Source: Mytilus edulis (Eukaryota; Mollusca; Bivalvia; Mytilida; Mytilidae). Taken from it: 64,000 nt of DNA. Position 1 is the stretch's first letter. Every line of letters starts with the position of its first letter. Of the stretch, positions 50,960 to 63,934 are shown piece after piece. The translations under genes and the position numbers were made by a program. Location: contig NC_092352.1 in assembly GCF_963676685.1 (NCBI RefSeq), positions 28,973,117 through 29,037,116 of the forward strand, in the 5' to 3' direction. The notes beneath the pieces were generated by a model. The model was given only the letters and a program-made list of their open reading frames with translations. It had not been told where the DNA came from and did not search any database.

Positions 50960-53640
50960 GTATTACTGCAAGTTATTGTCATTAAAGTAAAATAATACCA
51001 AAGGAACAATCAACATATCAAACCACGAATCAAACTTAATTAAAACTATGAACAAAATAAAAGTAAAGTCCAAGAGACGAACAACAGTCCACAAAACACA
51101 ACACAACAAGAAAACGATCACTGCCTTAAACAGCGAATGATCTTATGAGGCCAGGAAGGGTATTCAACTTTTTCAATTTTTTTTTATTTCACAAGTCAGA
51201 GCTTAAAGTGTTTTACATACACAATACAATGACCTGCATTTGTATTTTAAAGCTTATGTTGACAATACTCGAAGAATCTTTCATTCAAATAATTAAAGAG
51301 ATTAAACTTCTAAACACATTTAATATGTCTAACACGATTTTAAACTAAATAAAAAGCAGCAGCATTATATTTAGTTCGTTTACATCCCGCTTTAGAAAAC
51401 CAAGTGTTTCTAAACAAGGCTACTTATTTCAATGATGCCTACGATTTAGTCGCAAAGTGATGTTTGCAATTAAACATGATTACAAAAAGGAAATAAGTTT
51501 CCCTTCGTAAAAAAAACATATTTTTACCTCAATTAGCTCGTATATATTCTTTTCGAACTTTAAATACCCCTTCTTTTATTAAGGAAAATCATTCTCCTCC
51601 CAGATACTGACAATTAGCGATGTGCTATCTTAACATAGAATAACAAAATGATCTCTATTTGCAGATGGCAGATTTTTGGGCAACTGCAAACACTTCAATA
51701 GAAGGCTGTTCTATGAACAATGATTAATAATTGCATCGTAAAATTAAAAAACAAATATTCCTTGACCTAAAACATATACATTTATCCTTTTTTTAGAATA
51801 CAAATATCGATACCCCAAGATATATTTTGCTTTTGGAACAATTTTTTTCATTTTTTTTAGGATTTGTGATGAATCTCAATTTTCGGGACATATTGCGCAT
51901 CTAACCTCTTATTTTTTGTTTGATTTGGAAATAATGTATCATGTTATATAAAGTTTATATGATCTTTTGGAAAAAATTTAGCTACAAGAGTTAGACAATG
52001 GTTTTTTGTTTAGTAATTGCAAAAATTGGAATGTTTACACACGACCTTTGACCTTGATTTAACAGAAAATGCACCGTACGATTTTTTTACGACCGGGCAA
52101 AACAGAAAGTACAGATTATTAGCTTTCGAATGATATATAATACAGCCGTGTGTTAGGTGGGTGCATTAAAGTCGTTAACTAAGTCTCTTTTTGAAATAAG
52201 TCACTCGCCTACATGATTTTCAATTAAAAAGAACATAGAAAGATTTTTTTTTCAATGAAATCTTCTTCTTGTGATGAAAAATTTAGTTGCACAGTTTTAT
52301 TGAAAATTAGTGCAAAGTTGAAGAGGCAACTATACATACAAACGTAATATTTTTCTTTAAGGTTAATATTTTTATGGCTCAATTATTGACATTTAGGTAG
52401 AATACGTATAAAATGAACTTTTGGTGAAAAGATTTTCAAAAAATGTTCATTTTTCATGAGTCTATACTTCTTTTCCTGTCTGCGGCACTGCATTGTTAAT
52501 TGAAATTTCTATATTTGGGTTAAAAAAAATTTAAAAAGTAGGATTTTTCTAAAACTATCCTTCTTGACAAGGATTTTTGTGATTAGGTGTGACAAATAAT
52601 CAATATTCTTACCAAAAACACCAACTTCAGTATTCATTTTGTTTTTTCTTGAATTTTATTTCAAATTTTATATGCATTGGTGTGTCAAGTACAGTCTAAA
52701 AACCATGATATAGTAGGCATGTATAAAGACCAGTATAGTCAAAAAAGAGAAAGGTTTGGTCTTTCTTGTGTTCAGATAGTTGTAGTGTAGCAAAAGTCTT
52801 CAATATGAAAAAGTTTTGAGCATTTTTTCAATTTTGACTTAAACAAGAGACCCACTTGGGTAGATTTCATTGAAAAGGGGGGAGGGGTTAACTATTGAAT
52901 GTGCTTCAATCAAACAGAAGGAAAATGTAAAAATAATAGATAAGAATACTCTTCTAGCTTCACAGTATCCAAATAATAAGAAAACATTCATAAAGATAGA
53001 CTAGAATGAGATTTACAGATCATTTGATAGACATGACTAATTTCCAAATTTTGCCTGTTTTCAGAAAGGGGTACTGCTTTAATAGTGGGGTTATTTTTAT
53101 TAATACAGCCAAACAGTTCTTCTAATAGCATTTTTTATGTTCAAATATGGCTACTTAATGAAACTTTGAAAATGATTTATTTTTTAAAGACCTGCCATTA
53201 TTGTTATAGATACCAGTCTTGTATTACAACTCCAGTTTCCGGTGCATGTCAAAACATGGCGGGAAACAAAATAGTGCATTTTTTATTAAATTTTTTCTGA
53301 ACTCAATTTTTTCTGTTTGATTATAGGTTTAGGCTGAATTGAAACATATATATAGACTTAAAAAAATCTTTCATCTTTTGGGGATATCAATCCAGGAAAG
53401 TAGAAGGATATCATGTTTACTGGAAGTGGTGCGGCCTAGTAAAAACAGCAACCAGAAAGTAGAAAAAATGTTGTGACTTCAGGTTTACGTAACTTTTTAT
53501 TCTTCGTAGCATGACCCACTTTTTTTTCGATTAAATCACAATTTCACATGAGTTCATACATGATATGATCATGGATTTTTTTTTCTATCTAGCATTTTTT
53601 ATTTTTTTATTTTCAAAGATCAGCTGTTTTGCATGTAAGC
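50960..53640. other. No recognised feature
   Basis: AT-rich, with scattered short frames only. A small near-palindrome, CATGATATGATCATG, lies near 53560. No match to the repeat families listed elsewhere was noticed. Confidence 0.35.
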
Positions 53641-53649
53641 CTATGTAGC

Positions 53650-54225
53650 AGTCAATTACAAGACTGCAACCTTTTAATACTAAAATGTACGATAAAAGAG
53701 ATGATTTTTCATTTCCTATCGTTAATAATCCATTTTTAGATGGTGACGTTCCCTTGTCACCATCTTACGCTGTTTATATATCTCAACTTGTACGATTCGC
53801 TCGTGTATGTAACAATGTTTTAAATTTTAACGAGAGAAATGTATGTATTACTGAAAAATTATCACACCAGGGTTTTCGATATCACAAACTAGTCAAAACA
53901 TTTACTAAATTTTATCATCGGTATAATGACATTATTCGAAAATATAGCTCAACATGCAGACTTCTTATACGTTCAGGTATTTCACATCCTATATTTTATG
54001 GAAATATTCTTTATAAAAAACAAAAATGTCAGTATTCATCCCAGAAGCTAACAAAACCTTTGAATAGACTTATTAAAAAGGGATATAGTTACGATATTGT
54101 TGTCAGGTCATTAAAGATTGCATATTTTGGCGTTAATATTGATTCACTTATAGGGTCTTTGCATCGGAACTAAACACATTTATTCAAAAACCAGTTGTTG
54201 GCATGACACGGGTTATGTTCTTCTC
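53650..54225 (+). pseudogene. Penelope-like reverse transcriptase C-terminal fragment, first part of a 3'-tail element
   Basis: A 162-codon frame beginning MYDKRDDFSFPIVNNPFL, equivalent to IYDKRDDFNFSIVNFPFL at 59100, and ending in SLKIAYFGVNIDSLIGSLHRN. It is 5'-truncated, lacking the YIDD catalytic block. After the stop, a 52-bp tail with TTGGCATGACACGGGTTATG runs to 54225, where a LINE begins. The remainder of the tail resumes at about 56880-57424, so the LINE landed in this element. Confidence 0.65.
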
Positions 54226-54798
54226 ATGGGAAATAAAGCAGAAACTGTACTACCATCACACCAGGACGAACATGCACTATCCAATAGATTTGGTGAATTC
54301 TTTGTTAGGAAAATAGACACAATTCGCAACAACCTGAGTAATTCGAACAAAACATCAACAGCAGTTGATAATGCTCTTGAAGCCGATGTGAAATTCGACG
54401 GAAATCCGCTTACTTCGCTTTCACCAGCGTCAACTGAAGAAGTTCGAAAGATTATCAAGAGAGCTCCAGTAAAGTCATGCGAACTCGACCCAATTTCTAC
54501 TTACCTCTTAAAATCATGTCTCGACAGCTTACTTCCTATCATAACCAAGATAGTAAACACTTCAATGGCAGTTCCTGCATTTTACAAGAAAGCGGTTTTA
54601 AGACCTTTGTTGAAAAAGCCCGGTCTTGACGCTGATGAGTTAAAAAACTATCGTCCCGTTTCGAACTTGCCTTTCACCTCAAAGATCTTGGAAAAGGTGA
54701 GTGAAACTCGGTTCGAACAGCATCTTGAAGCAAACTCACTTTTCGAAAACATGCAGTCAGCATTCAACAGAAACGGCTCTACTACGGGTTCACCATGA
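54226..54798 (+). pseudogene. LINE reverse transcriptase, front fragment
   Basis: 190 codons open from the truncation point to a stop after a frameshift. It carries the pre-palm region and NYRPVSNLPFTSKILEKV. The Met at 54226 spans the insertion junction and is not a natural start. Confidence 0.7.
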
Positions 54799-55211
54799 TA
54801 TAGTATTGGCACTTGATAATAACTGTTGTGCGGTACTTGTTATGCCCGATCTATCCGCTGCATTCGACACTATCGACCATCCAATCCTGATCAATCGGTT
54901 AGAATACTCTTACGGCATAACTGGCTCAGCGCTGTTATGGATGAGATCCTATCTTGAAAGTCGAACTCAACGTGTAGCAATTGGCTCCGTATTGTCAGAT
55001 GTAATTAACATTAAATATGGCGTTCCACAAGGTTCGGTATTGGGACCCCGATTGTATTGTATTTTTGCAAAACCGATCAGTGAAATATGTCGGCGACACA
55101 ACTTTAGCTATCATGGGTATGTTGATGACACGCAAGTCTACCTAGTTATCAAACCACTCGATAATTGGGACAACATATCTTCCCGTCTAGAGACTTGTTT
55201 GGCTGACATTA
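54760..55211 (+). pseudogene. LINE reverse transcriptase, palm fragment
   Basis: In the second frame, TETALLRVHHDIVLALD is followed by the FDTIDH block with the first catalytic Asp, GVPQGSVLGP, and YVDD with the catalytic Asp pair. It is cut off at 55211 by the MITE insertion; residues read beyond that belong to the MITE. Confidence 0.7.
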
Positions 55212-55861
55212 GGGTGCAATCAACATTTTTTTTTCTATGTCGTCATATTTTGAGGGACCATGTATAAGTGACCCTTAGTGGTGGACTGATTAATAAAGAT
55301 ACTTGTATAAAACTAGATATCACTGGAATCAGAATGTTCTCTAGTTTATAATGGAATAAAAAAAAAGTGTACTTTTAATAGTATAAAAAAGTTTTATCCA
55401 GAGAAATTGGGGAAACATTGCCTAATTTAAGCTTAAAAAACCTGAAATCAGGTCATGTGCACACCCCTGAAGACATGATACCTGCACATTTTTCATAATG
55501 AAAGTTGTATGAATTTTATAGATTTTTACCTGGTCTTTCAAAAAATTCATGCTTCAGGGTACGTTCGCCTGCTCCGTAAAGAGCTACAGTGGCTGCAAAT
55601 AAGTTTTTAATTTTCACTGCCAAAAAAACAGACTGTTTACAGTGTTGTCTCCCCTCGAAACATGTATATTTAATCTAATTTTTTAAATTATTTTAATCAT
55701 TCAACCTGCTTTAATTGAAGTTAATTAACATATCTTTACAACCAAATACAAAAAACATGATACTTTTTCACCAATTATGTTGATAAAAAGGGACTTCCCT
55801 CCATGTCTATTTTTAGTTGGGGAATAACCCTAGTTTTTATACGAAACTGTTTATAGCACCC
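55212..55861. mobile_element. 650-bp PIF/Harbinger-like MITE inside the LINE
   Basis: The left end is GGGTGCAATCAACA and the right end is the complement of GGGTGCTATAAACA, 12 of 14 matching. TTA lies directly outside both ends (55209-55211 and 55862-55864), the three-base duplication typical of PIF/Harbinger. Removing the insert and one TTA would bring the two LINE parts into the same frame, which supports the exact borders. No transposase is encoded. Confidence 0.8.
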
Positions 55862-55875
55862 TTAGTAAATTATGG

Positions 55876-56640
55876 ATGTGCTTAAACATGCTGAAACTGA
55901 ACCAAGACAAAACGGAACTGATCTTATTTTCACCAAAAAATCGTGTAAAGGAATTTTCGAATTGTCATCTGTTATTTGATGGATCAATAGAAAGCAATGC
56001 TTCTGTGGTAAAAAATCTTGGTGTTTATTTTGATAGAACATTAAGCATGGAAAAGCAGGTCAATGGCATCACGAAATCGTGCTTCTTCCAAATAAGGAAC
56101 ATTGGTCGAATTCGGCAATATATCACTGAGGATGCCTGTAAAACTTTAGTCTGCTCGCTCGTCACGTCACGTCTAGACTTCGGTAACGCTCTGCTTTATG
56201 GAGTAAATAACAGCTTAGTCAATGAGTTAAAGCGAGTACAGAATACGGCAGCCAGGCTCGTTACACGTACCAAGAAACATGATCATATAACACCAGATCT
56301 TGTGTCTCTTTCTTGATTGGACCCCGGTGCAGTACCGAATACAATATAAACTTCTTTTGTATACTTTCAAAATCCTGCATGGCCTAGCGCTCGTCTATCT
56401 TGAGGAACTCATTAGTGCCTATCAACCATCAAAATCTCTTAGATCGGAAAATGCCATGCAGCTATACAACCTCGTGTACGCACCAAAATCTATGGAGAAA
56501 GACGTTTCGACAAAGCTACTGCGAGTCTCTGGAACAACCTTCCTAGCCATCTAAGACATGAACACTCAATCGAGCTTTCTAAGAAACATTTTAAAACCCA
56601 TTATTTTAGACTCGCTTTCAGTGATTACATGTAACTTTTT
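55876..56640 (+). pseudogene. LINE reverse transcriptase, thumb and C-terminal fragment
   Basis: CLNMLKLNQDKTELILFSP, FDRTLSMEKQVNGI, TRLDFGNALLYGV-type block (SRLDFGNALLYGV), then after a frameshift near 56305 PVQYRIQYKLLLYTF and AYQPSKSLRS. A short 3' untranslated part with T runs follows. Confidence 0.7.
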
Positions 56641-56880
56641 ATACTGACAATGGCTTTTTAACTTTGTTCTTTTCGTTGTAGTATAATATGCCTTTTAATT
56701 ATGATTATTTATTTTTTAACTTTTCTGTTCCTTTTTTTTTTTTTTTATATGTGTTTCAAAATTTTATTTCATTCTTATTGCATTGATTGTTTTGATGTTT
56801 CACACCTTTTTTTTAACTGCATTGATTGTTTTATGTTAAGGGTAATTTTAATTAGATAATGCGCTATATAAATATTGTAA

Positions 56881-57424
56881 ATAATTGTAAATAATAATAT
56901 ATGTTATGATGTATGATACTAAACCCCTCACGGGGAGGATTGTGCCTGATATTCGTATGATGAAGACATAATTTTTCAATCAGTTTATTTGAAGTCTGGA
57001 GCTGGCATGTCAGTTAACTGCTAGTAGTCTGATGTTATTCATGTATTATTGTCATTTTGTTTATTTTCTTTGGTTAAATCTTCTGACATAAGACTCTGAC
57101 TTCTCTTGAACTGAATTTTAATGTGCGTATTGTTATGCGTTTACTTTTCTGAATTGGCTAGAGGTAGGAGGTCAGGAGCCTCTGGCCTTTGTTAGTCTTG
57201 TATTATTTTAACTTTTAGTTTCTTTTGTACAATTTGGAGTTTAGTATGGCGTTCATTATCACTGAACTTGTATATATTTGTCGTGGGGCCAGCTAAAGAA
57301 CGACTCCGGGTGCGGGAATTTCTCGATGCATTGAAGACCTGTTGATGACCTTCTCCTGTTGTCTGCTCTATGGTCGGGTTGTTGTCTCTTTGGCACATTC
57401 CCCATTTCCATTCTCAATTTTATA
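56881..57424 (+). mobile_element. 3' tail of the element begun at 53650
   Basis: Starts ATATGTTATGATGTATGATA and carries the same order of blocks as 44890-45412, ending CATTCTCAATTTTAT at 57410-57424. A short internal part around 57167 is missing compared with the 44.9-kb copy (the segment with GAGATCTCACAAACCCCGCC). Confidence 0.7.
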
Positions 57425-57499
57425 CTATAACATTCTCATTCAAATAAGAAACCAATTTACCTCTGTAATATGGTTTTATTAGCTGAGTGCACAGTGCAA

Positions 57500-58440
57500 A
57501 GTAATATTTTTCTTCACTTGTCGTCGTAATCTGTAGTCGCCGTGATTGTTTTTCTAACAATAATCTTCACCTTTGTAGCTACTGGACTAAATTTAACTAA
57601 ACTTGGCCAGACTCATAATTGGAGTATTTAGTCATAAAAAATGTGTCTGGTGACGCCGACTGCCAACCAAGATGCTCGACATGACTAAAATATGACATAG
57701 ATAACATTTGGGTTTTGCCCATTATTTGGAAATTCGTTTTAAAAAGTGAGAATCTGACATGGCATAAAGTTGAGCTCTACCATTTGTCCTCAGTGTCAAA
57801 ACTGTCAGGGGACTTTGTATAGGAGTAATTGCTCTTAAACGACAAATTTTAAGATTTTATTTTATCTTAGCCTTTTTCTTTGAAATACATAACTGATACA
57901 GAGAAATAAAAACTGCGAAAATGATCAGTAGGATTATATTTACAATTAAGTCTACTGATCGAAGTTGTCAGTCGAGTTAGTGGTCTTTGGTGACGATTTT
58001 AACCATCAATATTGCCTTTTTGCCTTATACTAGTATCTGAAAAATTATATTATGTATATAAAAAATGAATTTAGCAAAACTGAGCAGCAATACTAGATCC
58101 ACAAATATGTCTTATCGGCGAAATCGCTGGTCGAGTAAGCGCCGTGTCATAACGAATTTACAATTTTTTTTTGCGTTTTTGTCTTGTATCTGAAAATTTA
58201 TAACATATAGAAAATTAGTTGAACAAAAATGGACAAAAAGATTAGATCTTCAATTAAGACCAATGATAAAATAGTCCTCAGTCTCCTTATTGAGATTAGT
58301 GCTCTTTAATCACAATATTTACCATTTTTTTGGCGTTTTGTACATGATAAGAATGATAATAGATAAATAGATGGCAGATCGTTAAACAAGTCAATTTTTA
58401 CCGTTGTAATAAGAGGACTGCTACACTTAAGAGGAATACT
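57500..58440. repeat. Degenerate bivalve-type repeat
   Basis: Contains TGTAGCTACTGGACTAAATT, AACTTGGCCAGACTCATAAT and three loosely periodic statements of the form GATCNNCAATTAAG ... AATTTTTACCAT (near 57930, 58090 and 58240). I recognise the theme as abundant in bivalve DNA. No coding frame. Confidence 0.4.
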
Positions 58441-58659
58441 CACCCTTAAAGTTTTGATTACCTTCTTTTGTGTTTTGAGCAATTCTAAAGAATATAGAGA
58501 GAAACCAAACAGACAAAATGATCAGCAATACGATCACAAAGAAATTTATGTAAAGAATTCTATGCAAAGGTGTAGAGTGTCCTTTGTTATATATGCACAT
58601 AGACCTAGGTGAAACTCTTTCGTTATCAGTAAAAAGACAATAACCATCAAAACCAAAGG

Positions 58660-61017
58660 ACATTTACATCAACAGTTATAAATAATAATTAAGAAACAAC
58701 ACGAACTCCACTAAACCGGGAGTGAAATCAGGTGATCCGGAAGAGAAAGCATTTCCTGCACCGTATACGGTACCCGTCGTGTTATTTCTATGTTCAGTTC
58801 GGTAATGATGTAAGGTTATTATGACTGAGGAAGAATATCAGATATGATTTCTGACACACTTTTGTCATAATGGCCAATCAGCTCATGATTGCGACCGTAA
58901 AATTTCTTGAGTGATGACCTTAATTTGATGGATTCATAGCCCTGTCTTAGCAACTTTGAGAAAGAAGTATTCTTCGTTTATCAAAATCAACGTACATTGA
59001 GCTAGCTCTAGAGTAACGTATGAATTGAGATACATATACTCCATATGCTGGTGCCGCTGGGATGTTGCTACACAGAAATGGAAAGTTGACTATAGAAAAA
59101 TTAAAATCATCGCGTTTGTCATAAATTTTGGTAATCAACCTACCATCAGTAGTCTTTTCGAGAAAAAGATGCAGATTTATCTGTGTCGGTAGTATCTTTA
59201 ATTTCAAGTTCACTTGGATATATTAAATGTAAGTGATCACTGAATCTATTATTATTAAGAGACAGTACATCATCAATATACCGAAAGGTGAAATTAAAAG
59301 ACTGGGCTAATTTCTTTTCTCCTTTCTGTACAAGCCCTTGGATAAATTCTGCTTCATAGGAATATAAAAACAAATCTGCAAGTAGAGGAGCGCAAATGGT
59401 ACCCATTGGGATTCCAATAGTCTGTTGGAAGACCAAACCTCCAAATTCAACAAATATGTTATCAATTAAAAAGTCCAGCATGGCAGTGATATCCTCGTCG
59501 GTATATTTTTCCTGAATTCCAGCCCAAAACTAGATATTTAAACGTCTAGTACCCCTTTTGTTAAAAAACATAAGCTGACGAGTTCTTTCAGTCGAGCATT
59601 ATGTTAAGTATGTGGTATAGTGGGATAAAGAGTTGAAAAATCAAAGGTTTTAATGTTGGAGATTGTAAATTCACCAATAACTCTTTTGATTTTTTCAGTA
59701 TCCACATCTAATTAACACCAGTTCTTGAATATGCCGTTTCGGAATATTTCTGAAGTTCTTCTTTGACTGCAGTGAGTATGGCAGTAGGAACTTTAGAAAG
59801 GGGTTTAGTGGAACACTAGGAAGAACCTGCAATGTACCTTTCCTTATTAGGATTCTTGTGAAGCTAAGGAATCCAATGCTAGTATAAGGATGGAAGATCC
59901 TGGTCTTCATCCTTTGGATTAACACCAAAGGAGATTAGAACCGATTTGTGGTTTTCCAGGATCTCCTGCTTCGTAAGCGTACTTAGTGTATATGTAGGAT
60001 TTCCAAGTGTGTTATTTATCCCCAGTTCCTTAATCAGGTAGTCAATGTAGTGTTTCTTGTAAACAAAAACAATATTGTTTGAGGATTTGTCAACTGGAAC
60101 GACAACATATTTGTCATGGTGGCAAGACAACTCCTCTATGACATGAGGGTCTTTAAAGATGGAAGGAGCTTCGGTGCTCATTGACCCTTTAAGCTTACTT
60201 ACACTTATCTGAATTAATAACCTCATAGATTTTACCCACTCCGAAAGAGTGTCAATCTCAACCTTTTCTCTTTTTGCCCAGGCTTTTGCATAACCCTCAA
60301 CAGAATCCATTAGTAGTTTGAAGTTCTGCTTCCAATTGATTGGCTGTGGCTCTCTGTATTTCGGTCCCGTGGACAAAAGTTGTCTCAACTTGTAGTTATT
60401 GACTATGTTTAGGTCTCCAGAAATTACATGGCCAGCAGGATTATACACGAAATGGGAATGTGAACAGACACAATCAGGTGGCTTAGCTTTGAGGTCATCA
60501 ATATTTAGAATCTGCGACACTTTTTTGTGATTAAAACTTTTAGATGCAACAGGGTTGGTGAAGGAAAAGGATACTATAGGAGAAGATTGATCCTTAAATA
60601 AAGAAGGAATATTGCTTTTTATTCTTTTATGGTGAAGAATATAACTTATATTTATAGCATCAATACCGTGACCCTTGTTTGTGAACTTCAAATTGAAGAA
60701 TGAACGTTTTTGCAGTTCCTCAGAATGTTCAAAAACTGGTCTGAATAATCTATGGTTAGCAATATCCATCACCATTGCAACTATTTTATACTTCATATAT
60801 CGCGATCGACTATCTGTGGTGTGGCATTCTTCACACGCTTTCAATAGAGAGTTCATTCTAAAAAGTGGAAGTGAATACAGTTTAGAGCGAATATGATGAA
60901 TTCCAAGAGATTTATTGATATGTTCGACAAGGCCATTTATAGAAGCATACCAGGTTGATTATAGCGACGATGTCCATGGCTCCTCGGTTTACGAAGAGAC
61001 CTATTGAATAAATCCAT
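58660..61017 (-). pseudogene. Penelope-like element, longest copy, broken
   Basis: Read from 61017 downward: a front part with a stop near 60945; a 325-codon open frame (60856-59879) with NLKFTNKGHGIDAINISYIL, NPAGHVISGDLNIVNNYK, VVVPVDKSSNNIVFVYKKHY; then after a frameshift PFLKFLLPYSLQSKK and IKTFDFSTLYPTIP (about 59640); then 59481-59146 with FGGLVFQQTIGIPMGTICAP and FRYIDDVLSLNN, the catalytic block; then after another frameshift IYDKRDDFNFSIVNFPFL and AAPAYGVYVSQFIRYSR; and a 3' tail to about 58660. The catalytic YIDD is intact but at least three frame breaks make it non-functional. No GIY-YIG part is visible here. Confidence 0.75.
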
Positions 61018-61019
61018 CA

Positions 61020-62260
61020 CTATCACTGAACTACAGATAGGGCTACTCAAGTTACCTACAGTATCTATTTTATCGACATATATCAAACCACACAAATACT
61101 AAATATTATTGTTATACAAATATGCATATTCACGGCACTACAATCTATCAATAACTATATATTAACATTGCTTTTTTTTTTTTTTTTTAATCTTAATTAC
61201 GTCCTCGCATGAAATCCGTTGGTTTTTTTTTTAATGTAATGATTGATATTTCGTCTTAGATACATAACATCTTTAGGCGTCCGTCCACCGTCTTTGTCGG
61301 TCATTGTATAAAATTATAATCCTGGTGCCTTTGATAACTATTGTAGTTAACATTTACAAAAACTCCTCCTCAAAAACTACCGGCCAACATGTAACCAAAT
61401 TTGTTCACCATCATTATTAGTAAATCAATCGAAAAAATTTTCTCAACCAATATGAATAAAATGAAATAAAACATAGGGATAATACATGCTAGTGTTCTCT
61501 TCTCTCTTAAAAACTACTATAAACAAGAATGTGTCCATAGTACACGGAGCTACATCCGCATTATTTTTTCCTATGCTCAGTCGACCGTGAAATTGGAGTA
61601 AAAACTCTAATTTGGCATTAAATTTGAATTATGATATCGCAGGGAACATGTGTACGAAGTTTCAAGTTGATTGGACTTCAACTTCATCAAAAACTACCTC
61701 GACCAAAAACTTCAGCCTTAAGCGGGACAGACGAACAGACAAACAGGCGAACGAACGAACGAACGGACGGACGAATAGACGCATATACCAGAAAACATAA
61801 TGCCCATAAATGGAGCATAAAGAGAAGAAAAACTGATCGACGCAGAAATGTTCAAAATGATGAAATCTACCTATTGCCCGTCAAAAGCTATCATAAATGA
61901 TAAGATCTACGAATAAATTAACATGGTGGACACCCATCGATGATCTCTTATTGATCTCTTATTGGAGCTGTTGCCCTACCGTAACGTTTTTTTTTGTGTG
62001 TTTTTTTCCTCATATTTGAAAAACTGTAAGAGAAAGATCAAGCCTAAAAAAACTGGTCAACTAGGCAAAACCTGCTATCAGATGTCCACTTCGTTGGTCT
62101 TTTATCTTGAAAAGTTTTATAAATATATAGAGTGATCCAGGCGTTAGAACTACTAGTTTATAAGTTGATTAGGCTTATAAATATCTTGCAGTAAATGTGA
62201 ACAATCTCAGATTGATTTTGTTAGTTATTTTTAATGCTTATAATGATCTGAACGCTTTTA
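61020..62260. repeat. Repeat-rich stretch, bivalve-type, with GAAC/GGAC microsatellite
   Basis: 61310-61340 holds a fragment of the GATACCAGGATTAT family (ATAAAATTATAATCCTGGTG). 61640-61800 carries TCAAGTTGATTGGACTTCAA followed by a (GAAC)n/(GGAC)n run at about 61748-61775. 61940-62100 has the GATCTCTTATTGGAGCTGTT theme. T runs at about 61166. The frames of 62 and 89 codons are chance products of these repeats. Confidence 0.45.
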
Positions 62261-62264
62261 TACT

Positions 62265-63934
62265 GATTTTATAAGAGTCACTTGTCTATTGTTGTGAATG
62301 GCTAATAACTAACATTCAGTGTGAGCCTTTGTTAGATCTGTACTATGTTTGTGCTTTTGTTGGTTGTTTTGACAACAACTGGGTCGATGCCAATGCTGGT
62401 GGAGATTTATGTCCCCGTGGGTATCAACAGCCCAGTAGTCAGCACTTCTGTGTTTTTGAAATACTAAGGTTTTTCTACCTCAGGAATAGATTACCTTAGC
62501 TGTATTTGGCAAAACATTCAGGAATTTTTAGTCCTCAATGCTCTTCAACTTCGTACTTTATTTGGCCTTTTAAACATTTTTTGATTCGAGCGTCAATGAT
62601 GAGTCTTTTGTAGACGAAATGCGCGTCTGGCGAAAATATAAAATCTTCATCCTGATATCTATGATGAGTTATTTGTATCGATCTAATGATTTGAACCTTT
62701 TACTTCTTATTTTGTTTTTTTATGTTGCACTGCCTCGTAATTTTTCATTTTAGGTCAAATGTGCGACTGCTGCAAACATATTTAATGCCGTCAGATTCTG
62801 TATGTGCTATTTCAAAGCAAGAAATTTAGTGATTGTTTATTTTTCCTGTTAATCATATTTGATTTTATTTATTGATTTGTTCATACATCACGCCGTTAGT
62901 CTTTTCATTTAAATTGTTTTATGTTAGTTTTTTTTCGTATTTTGTTGGGGTGGGGTGGGGGGGGGGGCTAATATTTAGTTATTGATCATTGTCGAAGGCT
63001 GTGCGGTTACCTATCATAGTTAGTTTCTTTGTTATTTTGTCTCTTATGAAGATTTGTCACATTTTTCATTGTTCCACACCACATCATCTTATTATTTAGA
63101 TATGGTCAATCCTTTATCATAAAAAGTGTTCGATTCTACATTGTCAAGATGAAAAGACAATGTGATAAGGGGTTTACGAATTTTGGGTAGTGTTAGTCGT
63201 TTAGTATATATCAGTATATTGTTTTGTTCGCTAGTTTGAGTTTTTATCAACATCTCTTTGGTATTTCTCGCCTGGTATTTCCAAAATAGTAATGAAAGTT
63301 AACAGAATATTTGTTGGTGTTTTGGTTGCTTGTTGCTTAGTTTAAGTATTATAAAAATAATAATTTTAGACAATTATCTACCAGAGTTCAAATGAAGAAG
63401 ATATCTGAAATCTAAGGTCACGATTCGGCCTTCAAAAAGGGTATAATTCATACCGTATAGCCAGCTATAGAAGACCCGACACAAAAAGGTGTTAAATTGT
63501 TGTACAAGGTCTGAGTAGCAGCTGCAAGCTCTTAAAATATAAATTCCATACGCACCCGTATATGATAAATGAACTAGTCATACAAGATTGGAGTTTTAAT
63601 GAAAAGAACATCATGATTGTACATGTATGTGAAATTAAATGATCTAGCTTCTGGAAAATCCTACCACAAAACTCAATAAATATGTTGTCGCTTAAAATAT
63701 CCTGCATACTGATTACTTGTTTTATTTAAAGTTTCAGTATGAAATCAAGGTCTTATCTTTTTTAAAATAACTTTTGTTAGCATCAATTTATTATATCTAT
63801 ATATGGTAGTCAACCTGACCAAAAGCTGTTTGTCAGTGTTCAAAACTAAATGATAATGGATTCTGTATTTGATCATTTGTAACAATGATATGTTATCAAA
63901 TGCATATTATCATCCACGGAACACCCTAACAATT
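62265..63934 (-). repeat. Downstream flank of a third receptor copy (C)
   Basis: From CTGATTTTATAAGAGTCACT onward the sequence follows 27940-29772 in the same direction, including the GATACCAGGATTAA unit (62380-62660), the reverse transcriptase relic and the 3' untranslated part. It is clearly more diverged than the two palindrome arms are from each other, and lacks about 170 bp present at 28855-29025. Confidence 0.8.
63492..63707 (-). pseudogene. Reverse transcriptase relic downstream of copy C
   Basis: 71 codons starting MQDILSDNIFIEFCGRIFQ. This copy is closest to the DNIFVEFGGLVFQ block of the element at 58.7-61.0 kb, which strengthens the reading of all three as Penelope-like relics. 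Confidence 0.45.

Larger units (their letters stand above)
54226..56880 (+). mobile_element. 5'-truncated LINE (CR1/L2-type) nested in the 3'-tail element
   Basis: The reverse transcriptase is recognisable in order: LLKKPGLDADELKNYRPVSN (about 54613), then after a frameshift near 54770 HSTETALL and LSAAFDTIDHP, GVPQGSVLGP (about 55021), GYVDDTQVYL (about 55116; usually YADD, here YVDD), LNMLKLNQDKTELILF (about 55885) and after a second frameshift near 56305 PVQYRIQYKLLLYTFKILHG. The endonuclease domain is missing, as in a 5'-truncated copy. The 3' end carries GCGCTATATAAATATTGTAA and a TGTAAATAAT-type tail. Broken by two frameshifts and by a 650-bp insertion at 55212-55861. Clade is from motif memory, not a tree. 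Confidence 0.75.
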
